This document shows, in pieces, positions 24,049 through 33,354 of a stretch of DNA of 64,000 bases; position 1 is the first letter of the stretch; every line of letters begins with the position of its first letter. The translations under genes were made by a program, and so were the position numbers. Under the pieces are notes generated by a model. That model had not been told where the DNA came from and did no database searches. It saw nothing but the letters and a program-made list of their open reading frames with translations. This DNA is from VFJL01 sp043721435 (GTDB lineage: Bacteria > Pseudomonadota > Gammaproteobacteria > Burkholderiales > Nitrosomonadaceae): NCBI GenBank assembly GCA_043721435.1, contig JAYSQR010000038.1, positions 8,434 through 72,433 of the forward strand, read 5' to 3'.

Positions 24049-27000
24049 ATGCACGCAGCCCATGAATCCCTCGATAAACGTGAGCAGATCATCGCGTCAC
24101 TGAATCATCTGGATCATGTCCTTCCTGGGCAAGGACCGATTCTTGATTTCGTCCACCACAATACTCTGCATGGTTACCAGCATCTGCCATTCGAGCAAGC
24201 ACTGGCGGAATCCGAGGCGCTTACTGGTATTTGCGGCTATCTCCCTGAAGTACAAAACCGGGGATTTTATCAGCGCGGACGGATTAATGACCGGGATCTG
24301 TTTGCGGCACTCGCACATAACCCGCAGTTGCAGGCTGAGCAAGTCGTCTGTGCAGCGGGCGATTTAACGATTACGCGCAAGGATATTTATCGCATCGCCA
24401 TGTTATTCGACTTGCAAGCCCTCACTGTCAGTCAGTTGAACTGGCAAATAGAAGAGTTGGATGCGCTGGGCACAGTGCAAGCCGATGTGCCTGAACAAGT
24501 CCGCAGGCGGCTGCTGGAAAACAGCCCTGACCAGAGCAATGCCATCAGGCAGTTGTGGGAAAGTATCTCGGATAAGTTGGGGTTGGAACAGGTTGCTCTG
24601 CATCCGGAGAACATGCTGGATTTATCACTGGATCAGGCCGAAGACTGGCTGGAGAAAATTCACTCCAGTGATCCGGATAGCAGCAGTCTTACGCTGCATC
24701 AGCGCATGCGGCAACAAGCCGCCGCTTCACTGGATGAGTTGCTGGCCCAACTCGGCGACAGCATTACCCTGCGCGGTTTTATCCTGGCATTGAGCGGGAT
24801 CGACATTCTCTACTCCGTTCGCCCGCAATTGATACGCATCTGTGCGTCTGCCCTGGACGAAGGCATGGCCGCCTGGCAACTGCCAGAACGCAACCAGTTG
24901 GGTCTTTACGCTGCTTGGCGGGCAACGGCGCAATATGACGCGAATCCGTTTTTGCATGACTTGCCAGATTGGCAGCGGATTGTGGCCGAATCACCTGAAA
25001 ATGCGGTCGATGCCATTATCCAGCAACTGACCCAACTGGAGATGCCGCATGATAAATGGGAAGGATATCTGCAGCGACTGGCGCTTGAGTTGCCGGGTTG
25101 GTCTGGAATTATCAACTGGCGGCAACATCACCCGCAATACCATGCCGAGAACGATGCGGCGCCGAAACTAGCGGATTATCTGGCTATCCGGCTGATTCTG
25201 GACAGACTCTGGCTTGATCAGGCTTGCCGTGAAACCTGGAAAATCGAAGCCAAACTGAGTTCGTTGCAATTCTATTTCAGTAAAAACCTGTCGGAATTCA
25301 TGGTACGCAGGAAACTGTATCAGGGCGGCCTGCCTGAGTATCTGACCCAGCCGGCTGAATCATTGATAAGCCGCGCCGGTTCTGAACGGTATAAACAATC
25401 CGACTGGCAGCAGCTCGCCGATCTGGTCTGGACCTGGCAGTTCAGTCCGATGGCGGAAACCAACGCCGGAAGCTGCGGCTTTAATTGGGGCTGGCGTCTG
25501 TTCCGTTTATGCCAGCATCTGGGGCTCAACGCCGCATATGTTCAGCAACTGCAGCGAAAAGATTTGCAGCAGATGCTGGCGCTACTGGATGAATTTACCG
25601 CCACTGAGCGCAGCAAGGTCTGGCTTGATGCCTACGAGCATCATTACCGGGAAGATTTTTTTCAGGCATTGCGTGCCAATCGTAATCGCGGCCGCTGGGC
25701 CAGGCGCGATACTCGCCCGGATTCGCAACTCATATTCTGCATAGATGACCGTGAAGAAAGTATTCGTCGTCATCTGGAAGAATTCAATCCCGCCATTGAA
25801 ACATTGGGTGCTGCCGGTTTTTTTGGCGTACCCATGAACTATAAAGGGCTGGATGATAACAGGGTAACGCCGTTATGTCCGATCGTGGTGACCCCGGCGC
25901 ATGAGGTTCGGGAAGTGCCACGGGCGGGCAGCGAACAGTCACTGCTCTCGCATAACAACGGCCGTAAGACGTTACAACGGGTTGCCAATCTGCTGCATCA
26001 GGGTTTGCGCCGCAATCTGCTGTTGTCGCAAGCGGTTATCGATGCGGTTGCACCGATTACTCTGGCTGGATTGCTGGCAAAGATACTGTTCCCCAAACCA
26101 CAGCAACATCTGCTTGCCGACATAAAGAAGCTGGTCTCGCCTGAAGTTGCGACTCAACTGATGTTTACTTCAATGGATAATGAGACAGTTGCGTCGCCGG
26201 CAAAACCTAAACTGGGTTTCACCGATAATGAACAAGCCGACCGGGTAGCAGGCTTTTTGCGCAATAGCGGTTTGACTTACGGGTTTGCGGAACTGGTTAT
26301 TCTGGTAGGGCATGGTTCCATCAGCCAGAATAATCCACATTTGGCTGCTTATGACTGTGGTGCCTGCAGTGGCCGGCATGGCGGACCGAATGCCAGATTG
26401 TTCGCAGCAATGGCCAATCGTCCGGAGATACGCAAGCTGGTGGCAGCGCGCGGCATCAATATTCCGTCTGATACCTGGTTCATCGGCACTGAGCACAATA
26501 CCTGCAATGAAGAATTCATTTGGTATGACCTTTGTGAGGTGCCTGCGGAACGACTACCCGCACTAAAGAAATTGCAACAGGAGATACAACACGGGCAGCA
26601 CATGTCCGCACATGAGCGTTGCCGCAGACTGGCTTCCGCGCCGCGCAACCCGACGCCGGAGCAGGCACTGGCACATATAACAGAAAGAGCCACAGATTTC
26701 TCCCAAGCCCGTCCCGAACTTGGTCATGCGACTAATGCTGCTGCAGTTGTTGGCCGCCGTTCAGTAACACAGGGCGCATTCTTTGATCGCCGTGCGTTCC
26801 TGATTTCTTATGATCCGACGCAAGATCCGGAGGGCAAGATACTGGAAGGAATTCTGCTGGCCGTTGGGCCGGTCGGGGCAGGTATCAATCTGGAATATTA
26901 TTTCTCCACCGTCAATAATGAACGCTTTGGATGCGGTACCAAGGTTCCGCATAACGTCACCGGTTTCTTCGCCGTAATGGAAGGCACCAGCAGTGATTTG

Positions 27001-27327
27001 CGTACCGGCCTGCCCAGGCAGATGATCGAGATACACGAAGCGGTGCGCCTGCTGATCGTGGTCGAGGCGAAGACTTCAGTGCTCGGGGAAATCTATGCGC
27101 GTCAAGCAAGTTTGCGCGAACTGATAGCTGGCGGCTGGGTGTTGTTGAGTGCAATAGATCCCGACAACGGTGAAATTTCCTTCTTCGAACGTGGCGTGGG
27201 TTTCGTCCCGTGGCAAGCTGAAGCAGTAGATTTGCCAGTTGTTGAAAAATCGCCGGATTGTTATCGGGATCAGACTCTCCCCGTTGCGCCGGTATTGATT
27301 AAACAGCCCGAATTTTCGGGGGCCTAA
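24049..27327 (+). CDS. dabA: DabA, DUF2309-type CO2-hydrating subunit
   Basis: Large soluble protein of the UPF0753/DUF2309 family (PF10070), the beta-carbonic-anhydrase-like subunit of DAB inorganic-carbon pumps that convert CO2 to bicarbonate at the membrane. The zinc site is visible: C564-x-D566-x-R568 (FCIDDREES) and H755 (VGHGS) with C770 (DCGAC). The His-to-Cys spacing is 15, the same as I recall for H524/C539 of the Halothiobacillus protein. At 1092 residues it is longer than that roughly 830-residue protein. Start ATG 24049 follows ATAGG. The next gene begins four bases after its stop. Confidence 0.93.
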   Translation: MHAAHESLDKREQIIASLNHLDHVLPGQGPILDFVHHNTLHGYQHLPFEQALAESEALTGICGYLPEVQNRGFYQRGRINDRDLFAALAHNPQLQAEQVVCAAGDLTITRKDIYRIAMLFDLQALTVSQLNWQIEELDALGTVQADVPEQVRRRLLENSPDQSNAIRQLWESISDKLGLEQVALHPENMLDLSLDQAEDWLEKIHSSDPDSSSLTLHQRMRQQAAASLDELLAQLGDSITLRGFILALSGIDILYSVRPQLIRICASALDEGMAAWQLPERNQLGLYAAWRATAQYDANPFLHDLPDWQRIVAESPENAVDAIIQQLTQLEMPHDKWEGYLQRLALELPGWSGIINWRQHHPQYHAENDAAPKLADYLAIRLILDRLWLDQACRETWKIEAKLSSLQFYFSKNLSEFMVRRKLYQGGLPEYLTQPAESLISRAGSERYKQSDWQQLADLVWTWQFSPMAETNAGSCGFNWGWRLFRLCQHLGLNAAYVQQLQRKDLQQMLALLDEFTATERSKVWLDAYEHHYREDFFQALRANRNRGRWARRDTRPDSQLIFCIDDREESIRRHLEEFNPAIETLGAAGFFGVPMNYKGLDDNRVTPLCPIVVTPAHEVREVPRAGSEQSLLSHNNGRKTLQRVANLLHQGLRRNLLLSQAVIDAVAPITLAGLLAKILFPKPQQHLLADIKKLVSPEVATQLMFTSMDNETVASPAKPKLGFTDNEQADRVAGFLRNSGLTYGFAELVILVGHGSISQNNPHLAAYDCGACSGRHGGPNARLFAAMANRPEIRKLVAARGINIPSDTWFIGTEHNTCNEEFIWYDLCEVPAERLPALKKLQQEIQHGQHMSAHERCRRLASAPRNPTPEQALAHITERATDFSQARPELGHATNAAAVVGRRSVTQGAFFDRRAFLISYDPTQDPEGKILEGILLAVGPVGAGINLEYYFSTVNNERFGCGTKVPHNVTGFFAVMEGTSSDLRTGLPRQMIEIHEAVRLLIVVEAKTSVLGEIYARQASLRELIAGGWVLLSAIDPDNGEISFFERGVGFVPWQAEAVDLPVVEKSPDCYRDQTLPVAPVLIKQPEFSGA

Positions 27328-27331
27328 GCGG

Positions 27332-28900
27332 ATGGATGCATTGGTCGCATTGATTCCATTGTTACCGCTGGTTGCTGCAGCTGTTATCGGTATAGGCCAT
27401 TTGTTTGGCCAGATCAGCGGTGAAAGCGGTGAGCGCACGACAGCAAACATTGCTACCGGAGCTATTACTCTGTCCTGTGTGCTGGCGTTGACCCTGTTGG
27501 GCGCCGATCTGCTGGGTAAAAACACCGGCTCATTCAACGCGGGGCAGTGGCTGCGCAGTGGCACGCTGGGCATACAAGTAAGTTTTATCACCACTGGTTT
27601 CAGTATCATTCTGGCAGCGCTGTTTTCGATACTGCTGATTATTGTCACCCGTTTTTCAATCAACTACATGCACAGAGAAGCGGGATTTCACCGTTTCTTT
27701 TTCATTCTGAGCCTGTTTTCTTCGGCAATGCTGCTGCTGGTGCTGTCGGGTAATGCCATTGGCACTTTCATCGGCTGGGAAATTGCCGGGTTATGCTCCT
27801 ACCTGTTGATATCCTATGCCTATGATCGCCCGGTTGCGGCCCTCAATGCAACCCGTGTATTCGTCACCAATCGCATCGGCGATGCCGGGTTCATTCTGGG
27901 AATAGGGGTCAGCTATCTCTATGCCAAGAGCATCGAATGGAGTAGTCTGAATGCGGTGGCAGAACAGTTGACCACCCCTACTGCCACTGTGATCGCGCTG
28001 TGTTTCGCCATAGCAGCTTTTGCAAAATCGGTACAATTACCATTCACCCCCTGGCTGGGACGGGCAATGGAAGGACCGACACCATCGAGTGCGGTGTTTT
28101 ACGGCGCGGTCATGGTACATGCCGGGATCTATCTGGTAATTCTGCTGCAGCCCATCTTTGAACGCGCGCCATTTGTCATGGTTCTGCTGGCCGTGGTGGG
28201 ACTAAGCACCGCCATCTATAGCTTTGTGGTCGGATTGACTCAAACCGATGTTAAAAGCTCGTTGTGTTTTGCTACATCCGGCCAACTGGGTTTGATGTTT
28301 CTGGAATGCGGTCTGGGTTTGTGGCAACTGGCCAGCTGGCATCTTTGCGCTCATGCTATTGTTCGTGGCTATCAGGTATTAACCGCACCATCGCTGATGC
28401 ACAATGTACTCGGCAATCCGATCAAACCGGTTAGTCGCGATATTGCCGGACTGCGCTGGCTATATACCGCATCGATACAGCGTTTCTGGCTGGATCCGAT
28501 TGCCGATCGGGCGTTAGTAAGACCGGTTCACGGACTCGGGCGCGATCTGGGCTATTTTGATGACCATATCGTCGATCGCATCATGGGTACACCTGCGCGC
28601 GCAGGCCGTGCCATATCGTCACTGGCGCAATTGGAAAAGAGAGTGCTGAGCGCCCAGTCGGAGCATGACCCCAATGAATTCAGTCGTAGCAGTGGTGTGG
28701 CCGGAAAACTGTTCCAATGGACAGCGGACATTTTCAACTGGTTTGAAGATCGCCTGGTATTGCGAGGCATAGGCATAGACGCGATCGACATGGGACGCCA
28801 GCTCGGATATGCCGCCAATAAATTTGAGAAATTGATACTGAAGCCTCGCTACCTGGTGGTGTTTGTAGCCATAGTGTTACTGCTTGCAGCTGCAATCTGA
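27332..28900 (+). CDS. dabB: DabB, NuoL-like membrane subunit
   Basis: A 522-residue NuoL/NdhF-type protein (PF00361) directly after dabA, matching the described DabB. GWEIAGLCSYLLI carries the conserved helix-5 Glu, FAKSVQLPFTPWLGRAMEGPTPSS the helix-7 Lys, and VHAGIYLVIL replaces the helix-8 Lys with His as in NuoL. The C-terminal lateral-helix region of true NuoL is shortened and ends in a single hydrophobic helix (YLVVFVAIVLLLAAA). It would form the cation-translocating base for DabA. The order here is reversed relative to the two-gene dabB-dabA form as I recall it. Confidence 0.88.
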   Translation: MDALVALIPLLPLVAAAVIGIGHLFGQISGESGERTTANIATGAITLSCVLALTLLGADLLGKNTGSFNAGQWLRSGTLGIQVSFITTGFSIILAALFSILLIIVTRFSINYMHREAGFHRFFFILSLFSSAMLLLVLSGNAIGTFIGWEIAGLCSYLLISYAYDRPVAALNATRVFVTNRIGDAGFILGIGVSYLYAKSIEWSSLNAVAEQLTTPTATVIALCFAIAAFAKSVQLPFTPWLGRAMEGPTPSSAVFYGAVMVHAGIYLVILLQPIFERAPFVMVLLAVVGLSTAIYSFVVGLTQTDVKSSLCFATSGQLGLMFLECGLGLWQLASWHLCAHAIVRGYQVLTAPSLMHNVLGNPIKPVSRDIAGLRWLYTASIQRFWLDPIADRALVRPVHGLGRDLGYFDDHIVDRIMGTPARAGRAISSLAQLEKRVLSAQSEHDPNEFSRSSGVAGKLFQWTADIFNWFEDRLVLRGIGIDAIDMGRQLGYAANKFEKLILKPRYLVVFVAIVLLLAAAI

Positions 28901-28907
28901 GGGACTG

Positions 28908-30497
28908 ATGGCAATTACTCCTGTTATCCCCTGGTCAGAATCAGCAGCGTTTCCGTTGCTGACTATGCTGACGCTTATCCCGTTGACGACGCTGGTCGCT
29001 GTTCTGTTGTCACGTTCATCGTCGGTGGCATTGCGTATCGGTTTTGCCGGAACACTTTCGACGCTATTGCTCAGCTTCTACCTGCTGAGCGTTTTCGATG
29101 CTGATCGTCCTGGTATTCAACTGGCCGAAGAGATGCACAATCTGGGTTTTACCTACAGCGTGGGTGTTGACGGTGCCAATATACTGTTTATTCCACTGAC
29201 GGCCATTTTTACACTGCTGGCCTTGATTTATACCTCAATCACCCGGCATGCCACTGATCGGGTATACATTGCCTGTTTGCTGGGTTATGAGGCTATCCTG
29301 ATTGGTGCGTTCTCGGCGATGAATCTGATGCAGTTCTGGCTATGGTGTGTGCTGGAACTGATCCCGGTGGTGCTGCTGACGATTCGTGCCGGCACCGGGC
29401 AAAACCGGCGCTGGGTCGTCTCACTTTTGCTGCAGCACTGGCTGAGCGGATTGTTGATGACCCTGGCAGGTTTCATGTTGCTCGCCTTTGGCTTAATGAA
29501 TGTAGTACCTGACGCCGAACTGACTTTTGACTGGCTGAAATTGAAAGAAGTCAGTAATGCGCAGTTACAGTATGGGTCACTGATCTTCTTTCTCCTGTTT
29601 TTTGGTTTTGCCATCCGCATGCCGATATTCCCGTTTCACGGCTGGCTGCCGGTATTGGCGGAACAAGGCACCGTCGCGAGCGTGGCCATTTTCCTGGGGG
29701 GCCTGAAACTGGGGGTTTACGGAGCCATTCGTTTTATCCTGCCGCTGATTCCGGAGGCCGCCGAACAATGGTCCGGATTTGTGCTGACACTGGGTTTAAT
29801 CAGTATCGTTTACGGCGCGTTGCTGGCGCTGATGCAAATCAATATTCGCCGTTTGCTGGCCTTTGCCGTAGTCAGCCATACAGGCATGCTGGTCATCGGC
29901 ATTTTTGATTTCAACAAATACGGCATGGAAGGCACTATCCTGTTATCCGTTGCTTATGGCCTTGCAACTGCGGGCATGTTTTTCAGTGTCGGTTTGATTT
30001 ATGAGTGGACTCGTACTGCTATTATTCCGCGCCTGGGCGGGCTGTTTGATGCCAATATCACCATCGCATTCCTGTTCGTGATCTCTGCACTGACTACCAT
30101 GGTCATGCCCGGCACCCCAGGGTTTGACGGCGCGCATCTGCTGATCGAGGGTACTGCCTCAAGATACGGTTGGCTGGTCGTTACTGCGATATTGCTGGGC
30201 AACCTCCTGGCTGCCGGTCTGCTGCTGCGTGCTTTTCAGCAGATGTTTGTTGCCGCGCCGAAACGATTTCTGCAACCCCACAGCAGTGCTCATAAACCCG
30301 CCAAGAAGGAACAGGTTATTGCAGTGGTAATTTGCTCATTATTGATCGGTACGGGTTTTTACACGACACCCTGGGTGCATGTGATAGACCAGAACGTAGT
30401 GGCCTCCATGAACGAGCTGGAGGCCTCCCTGCATCATGGTACACAACAGTCTGGCACGGTGACTGTGCCTGTCGGGGTTAAAGGCGGGCATAAATGA
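28908..30497 (+). CDS. Divergent NuoM/NuoN-like subunit of the DAB cluster
   Basis: PF00361-type membrane protein, 529 residues from ATG 28908 (GAGGGA just upstream; an in-frame start at 28884 lies inside dabB). LELIPVVLL keeps the helix-5 Glu and LKLGVYGAIRF the helix-8 Lys. The central helix-7 Lys is Arg237 in FAIRMPIFPFHGWLP, and the C-terminal Glu position reads GFDGAHLLIEG. That makes it the most altered of the four antiporter-like subunits. It may have a structural or modified transport role (inference). Its end overlaps the next gene by four bases. Confidence 0.82.
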   Translation: MAITPVIPWSESAAFPLLTMLTLIPLTTLVAVLLSRSSSVALRIGFAGTLSTLLLSFYLLSVFDADRPGIQLAEEMHNLGFTYSVGVDGANILFIPLTAIFTLLALIYTSITRHATDRVYIACLLGYEAILIGAFSAMNLMQFWLWCVLELIPVVLLTIRAGTGQNRRWVVSLLLQHWLSGLLMTLAGFMLLAFGLMNVVPDAELTFDWLKLKEVSNAQLQYGSLIFFLLFFGFAIRMPIFPFHGWLPVLAEQGTVASVAIFLGGLKLGVYGAIRFILPLIPEAAEQWSGFVLTLGLISIVYGALLALMQINIRRLLAFAVVSHTGMLVIGIFDFNKYGMEGTILLSVAYGLATAGMFFSVGLIYEWTRTAIIPRLGGLFDANITIAFLFVISALTTMVMPGTPGFDGAHLLIEGTASRYGWLVVTAILLGNLLAAGLLLRAFQQMFVAAPKRFLQPHSSAHKPAKKEQVIAVVICSLLIGTGFYTTPWVHVIDQNVVASMNELEASLHHGTQQSGTVTVPVGVKGGHK

Positions 30498-31999
30498 GTG
30501 AAGCTGGTTTCCCGCTGCTGAGCCTAGCCATTCTGTTGCCGCTGCTCGGTGCTCTTGCAGTCGGGATCACCCGCGACATAAAGCTGGCCAAGGGGATTGC
30601 GCTGGCAATCGCCGGTTGCGAACTGTTGCTGACGCTGCTGATAGTGCAGTCGTTCAACGCCGGTAGCGGCAGTTTCCAACTGGTCGAAAAGTATCCCTGG
30701 ATACCGTTCCTGAATATCGATTATCTGGTCGGTGTTGATGGCATCTCAGTATTGTTCCTGCCAATGTCAGCGTTATTGACGCTGACAACGATCATTGCTT
30801 CGTGGAATTCGATACAGCATAACCCCCGCTTTCATTTTGCGTTATTGCTGGCATTGGAAGGAATCACCATCGGGGTGTTTACTTCACTGGATACGGTGTT
30901 GTTCTTTTTGTTCTGGGAACTGACGCTGCCGCCATTCTTCTTTTTAATCGGTTTATGGGGCATCGGTTCGCAACGCCGTGGTGCGGCAATGAAATACACG
31001 CTGTTTATGTTGTTTGGCGGGGTGCCGCTATTGCTTGCTTTCATCATACTGGCGATTAATCATGCCACTGTGGCGGGTGGAGTCATTCCCCATGCGCTCT
31101 CCTTCAGTTTGCCGGTCCTGCTGGAAACGCCCTTGCCAGATAATTTACAGATACTGGTTTTCTTGTTGCTACTGCTTGGCTTCGGTGTCAAAGCACCTCT
31201 GGTTCCCTTTCATACCTGGTTGCCGACTGCCGCAATGGAAGGTCCGGTACACGTAACGGCGATACTGACCGGTCTGAAGCTGGGCGCTTACGGTATCTTG
31301 CGTTTTGCCATGCCATTAGCCCCTGCTGCGGCTGTCGAATACAGTTGGATACTGGGCATTCTGGGTACGGTTACGCTTATATATGGTGCGCTGATTGCTT
31401 TGCAACAGACTAATCTGCGCCGTCTGCTGGCTTACGCCAGTATCAGCCACGTCGGTCTGGTCGTGGTTGGTATCGCGTCCTTGAATATACAGGGTCTGCA
31501 GGGTGCGGTTTTTCAATTGCTCAACTTCTCTTTGGTGGCCAGTTCACTGATACTGATTGTCGGCATGATTCAACACCGCCTGGGCAGTACCGAGATTATC
31601 CATTTGGGTGGCTTGGCCAAAGTGATGCCACGGCTGACCTGTTTCTACTTCCTGTTTACCCTGGCGAGTATCGGGGTACCGGGAACCAACGGGTTTCCCG
31701 CTGAACTGATGTTGATTATCGGTGCATTGAAAGCCCACTCCAGTCTGGGAGTTGCCGCGCTGGTCGGCGCAGTCCTCGGTGCTGCATACATGCTGTCCTA
31801 TATCCGCCGTGCCTTTTTTGGTCCGATCACGCAATCCGTTGTCAGTCAGGCGCAGGATTTATACCCGCGAGAACTGGCTCTGTTATGTGTTCCTGCCTTG
31901 CTGGTTCTGGTGTTTGGGTTTTTCCCGGACAGTGTGCTGCATATCAATCAAATGGCGTCGGAAGTATGGTTGTCGCGGATACTTAATCCAGCTCCTTAG
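30494..31999 (+). CDS. NuoM/NdhD-like subunit of the DAB cluster
   Basis: Fourth PF00361 membrane protein of the operon, 501 residues. It retains Glu in WELTLPPFFFLIGLWG, Lys in FGVKAPLVPFHTWLP, Lys in LKLGAYGILRF and Glu in GFPAELMLIIG, so an intact proton path is expected. It starts with an ATGA overlap with the preceding gene, so the two are made together. With dabB and the two other paralogues it would make a four-module membrane arm, like the NuoL-M-N arm of complex I but with no quinone- or NADH-binding subunit in the window. Confidence 0.84.
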   Translation: MSEAGFPLLSLAILLPLLGALAVGITRDIKLAKGIALAIAGCELLLTLLIVQSFNAGSGSFQLVEKYPWIPFLNIDYLVGVDGISVLFLPMSALLTLTTIIASWNSIQHNPRFHFALLLALEGITIGVFTSLDTVLFFLFWELTLPPFFFLIGLWGIGSQRRGAAMKYTLFMLFGGVPLLLAFIILAINHATVAGGVIPHALSFSLPVLLETPLPDNLQILVFLLLLLGFGVKAPLVPFHTWLPTAAMEGPVHVTAILTGLKLGAYGILRFAMPLAPAAAVEYSWILGILGTVTLIYGALIALQQTNLRRLLAYASISHVGLVVVGIASLNIQGLQGAVFQLLNFSLVASSLILIVGMIQHRLGSTEIIHLGGLAKVMPRLTCFYFLFTLASIGVPGTNGFPAELMLIIGALKAHSSLGVAALVGAVLGAAYMLSYIRRAFFGPITQSVVSQAQDLYPRELALLCVPALLVLVFGFFPDSVLHINQMASEVWLSRILNPAP

Positions 32000-32059
32000 G
32001 GCGTAACCGTCAGTAGCCTTTTTGTCCCACAGCTCTTTTCTTTTGGGTTCTACATTCGT

Positions 32060-32065
32060 TATAAT
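32060..32065 (+). promoter_or_regulatory. Possible internal promoter before the carbonic-anhydrase gene
   Basis: A perfect TATAAT 32 bases before the next start, inside the near-palindrome GTTATAATATTGTAAC (32059-32074). No good -35 is present, which would suit an activator-dependent promoter or a site where a regulator covers the -10 box. Confidence 0.4.
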
Positions 32066-32091
32066 ATTGTAACTAACATGGAGATAACCGT

Positions 32092-33162
32092 ATGAATACC
32101 GGAACTGATTACCTGCTTGATTTGAATGCACGCCACTCGCGGGCTTTTATTGATTTGGCCATGGAGCGCCGCAGATACCGGGGCGAACATCCCACTGAAA
32201 TAGCGGCGCTTAAATGCATGGATGGCAGGCTTAACCTGTCGGTCATGACACGAACCGCAGTCGGGATCATTCAACCTTTTCGCAATCTGGGTGGCAAGTT
32301 TGATCTGGGCTGGCCCTTCTTCCAGGCAACTCTGGATCAATGGGCGCAGTACTCCATCGGCCGCGGCAGGTGCTGCCTGATCTTTGTGACCTATCATTTT
32401 GCGCGCGGGGATACTCATCGTGGTTGCAGGGGATTCAATTACGATACCAATGCTGCCAGAGACACGGCTATAAAACTCAAGAATCAGTTTGAGCGTATTT
32501 ATGGCAAGGGTGCCGTGGTGCCCATTGTGTGCGGGATTGAGACTGACCTTGATGCCTTGATCCTGCACGGCGAAGATGGTCGTGTTGTTGATCTGGCCGA
32601 AGTAAAGGAAGACTTATCCGGACTCGAATTGGAAGGTTTGCTGCGTTCGCTGTACCCCTCAATGCCGGAACGGATTCTCAAGGATATGATCCCGCTGGTT
32701 GAAGGAAACATCAAACACTCCCGAAAGATCCGCGCTTCCAACAGGCCGATCGAGGATGCCGAACACAAGGAATGGGTCTTGGGAGTGGGGCGCGGCTTTG
32801 ACTGGCTGCATGCCATCAATACGGCTTTCATCGTCGGGCCGTTCGATCCGAATCTTTCTGATGCGATTGGAACTGCGGCCACACTGCTGAAAGGCAATAT
32901 TGACGACGGCCGGGTTAACCCAAGCGGTATTGTGCTCATGACTTCGGCTGCTTACAGAGAAATTGGCCCCGAACGTGAACTGGCTAAAGAGAAAGCAAGA
33001 TTCCTGAGCAAATTTGCGCTCGATGTTATCAAGGCCAAGGTTCCGGATCTGGTGCCTCACCTGAACATACTCACTGGATTCACTGATTTAAACACTAGAA
33101 AATTCGAAGTGCTGGAGCGTCTGGACAAGGTTTCCAACCCGGTGGCTTACAAAGTCGCTTAG
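32092..33162 (+). CDS. CsoSCA-like beta-carbonic anhydrase, no carboxysome nearby
   Basis: A 356-residue soluble protein with a beta-class carbonic anhydrase site: C42-x-D44-x-R46 (KCMDGRL) and H109-x-x-C112 (DTHRGC). From memory it aligns with the carboxysome shell carbonic anhydrase CsoSCA (PF08936) over the catalytic and C-terminal domains: DTHRGCRGFN, CGIETDLDALILH and VGRGFDWLHAINTAF each have CsoSCA counterparts. It lacks CsoSCA's N-terminal helical domain and the shell-targeting region. It would interconvert CO2 and bicarbonate in the cytoplasm. GGAG lies before ATG 32092, and a possible own promoter lies upstream. Enzyme activity is inferred. Confidence 0.75.
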   Translation: MNTGTDYLLDLNARHSRAFIDLAMERRRYRGEHPTEIAALKCMDGRLNLSVMTRTAVGIIQPFRNLGGKFDLGWPFFQATLDQWAQYSIGRGRCCLIFVTYHFARGDTHRGCRGFNYDTNAARDTAIKLKNQFERIYGKGAVVPIVCGIETDLDALILHGEDGRVVDLAEVKEDLSGLELEGLLRSLYPSMPERILKDMIPLVEGNIKHSRKIRASNRPIEDAEHKEWVLGVGRGFDWLHAINTAFIVGPFDPNLSDAIGTAATLLKGNIDDGRVNPSGIVLMTSAAYREIGPERELAKEKARFLSKFALDVIKAKVPDLVPHLNILTGFTDLNTRKFEVLERLDKVSNPVAYKVA

Positions 33163-33354
33163 TAGGCACCGCTTTTTTGTTTCGTTCACGCCAGATTCGC
33201 GCCGCATCGCGGCATAGGCTGAATTCCTATCCGCCGTGAGCAAGCCATCGCAGCAAAAATAGATGGTTGCAGATTGCCCACTTGACGGCGGAGGTTACGT
33301 CATCTATGAAATTAACAGGAAGCGTTCAATTCAGAATTATTTCCGGAGGAAGCC

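Noticed and set aside
22567..31999. Respiratory complex I operon
   Set aside because: Only NuoL/M/N-like subunits occur, with DabA among them; none of the hydrophilic, quinone-binding or iron-sulfur subunits (NuoA-J) are present.
32092..33162. Carboxysome operon
   Set aside because: Only the carbonic-anhydrase-like gene resembles a carboxysome component; no shell, CsoS2 or Rubisco genes are in the window, and the shell-linked N-terminal domain is missing.
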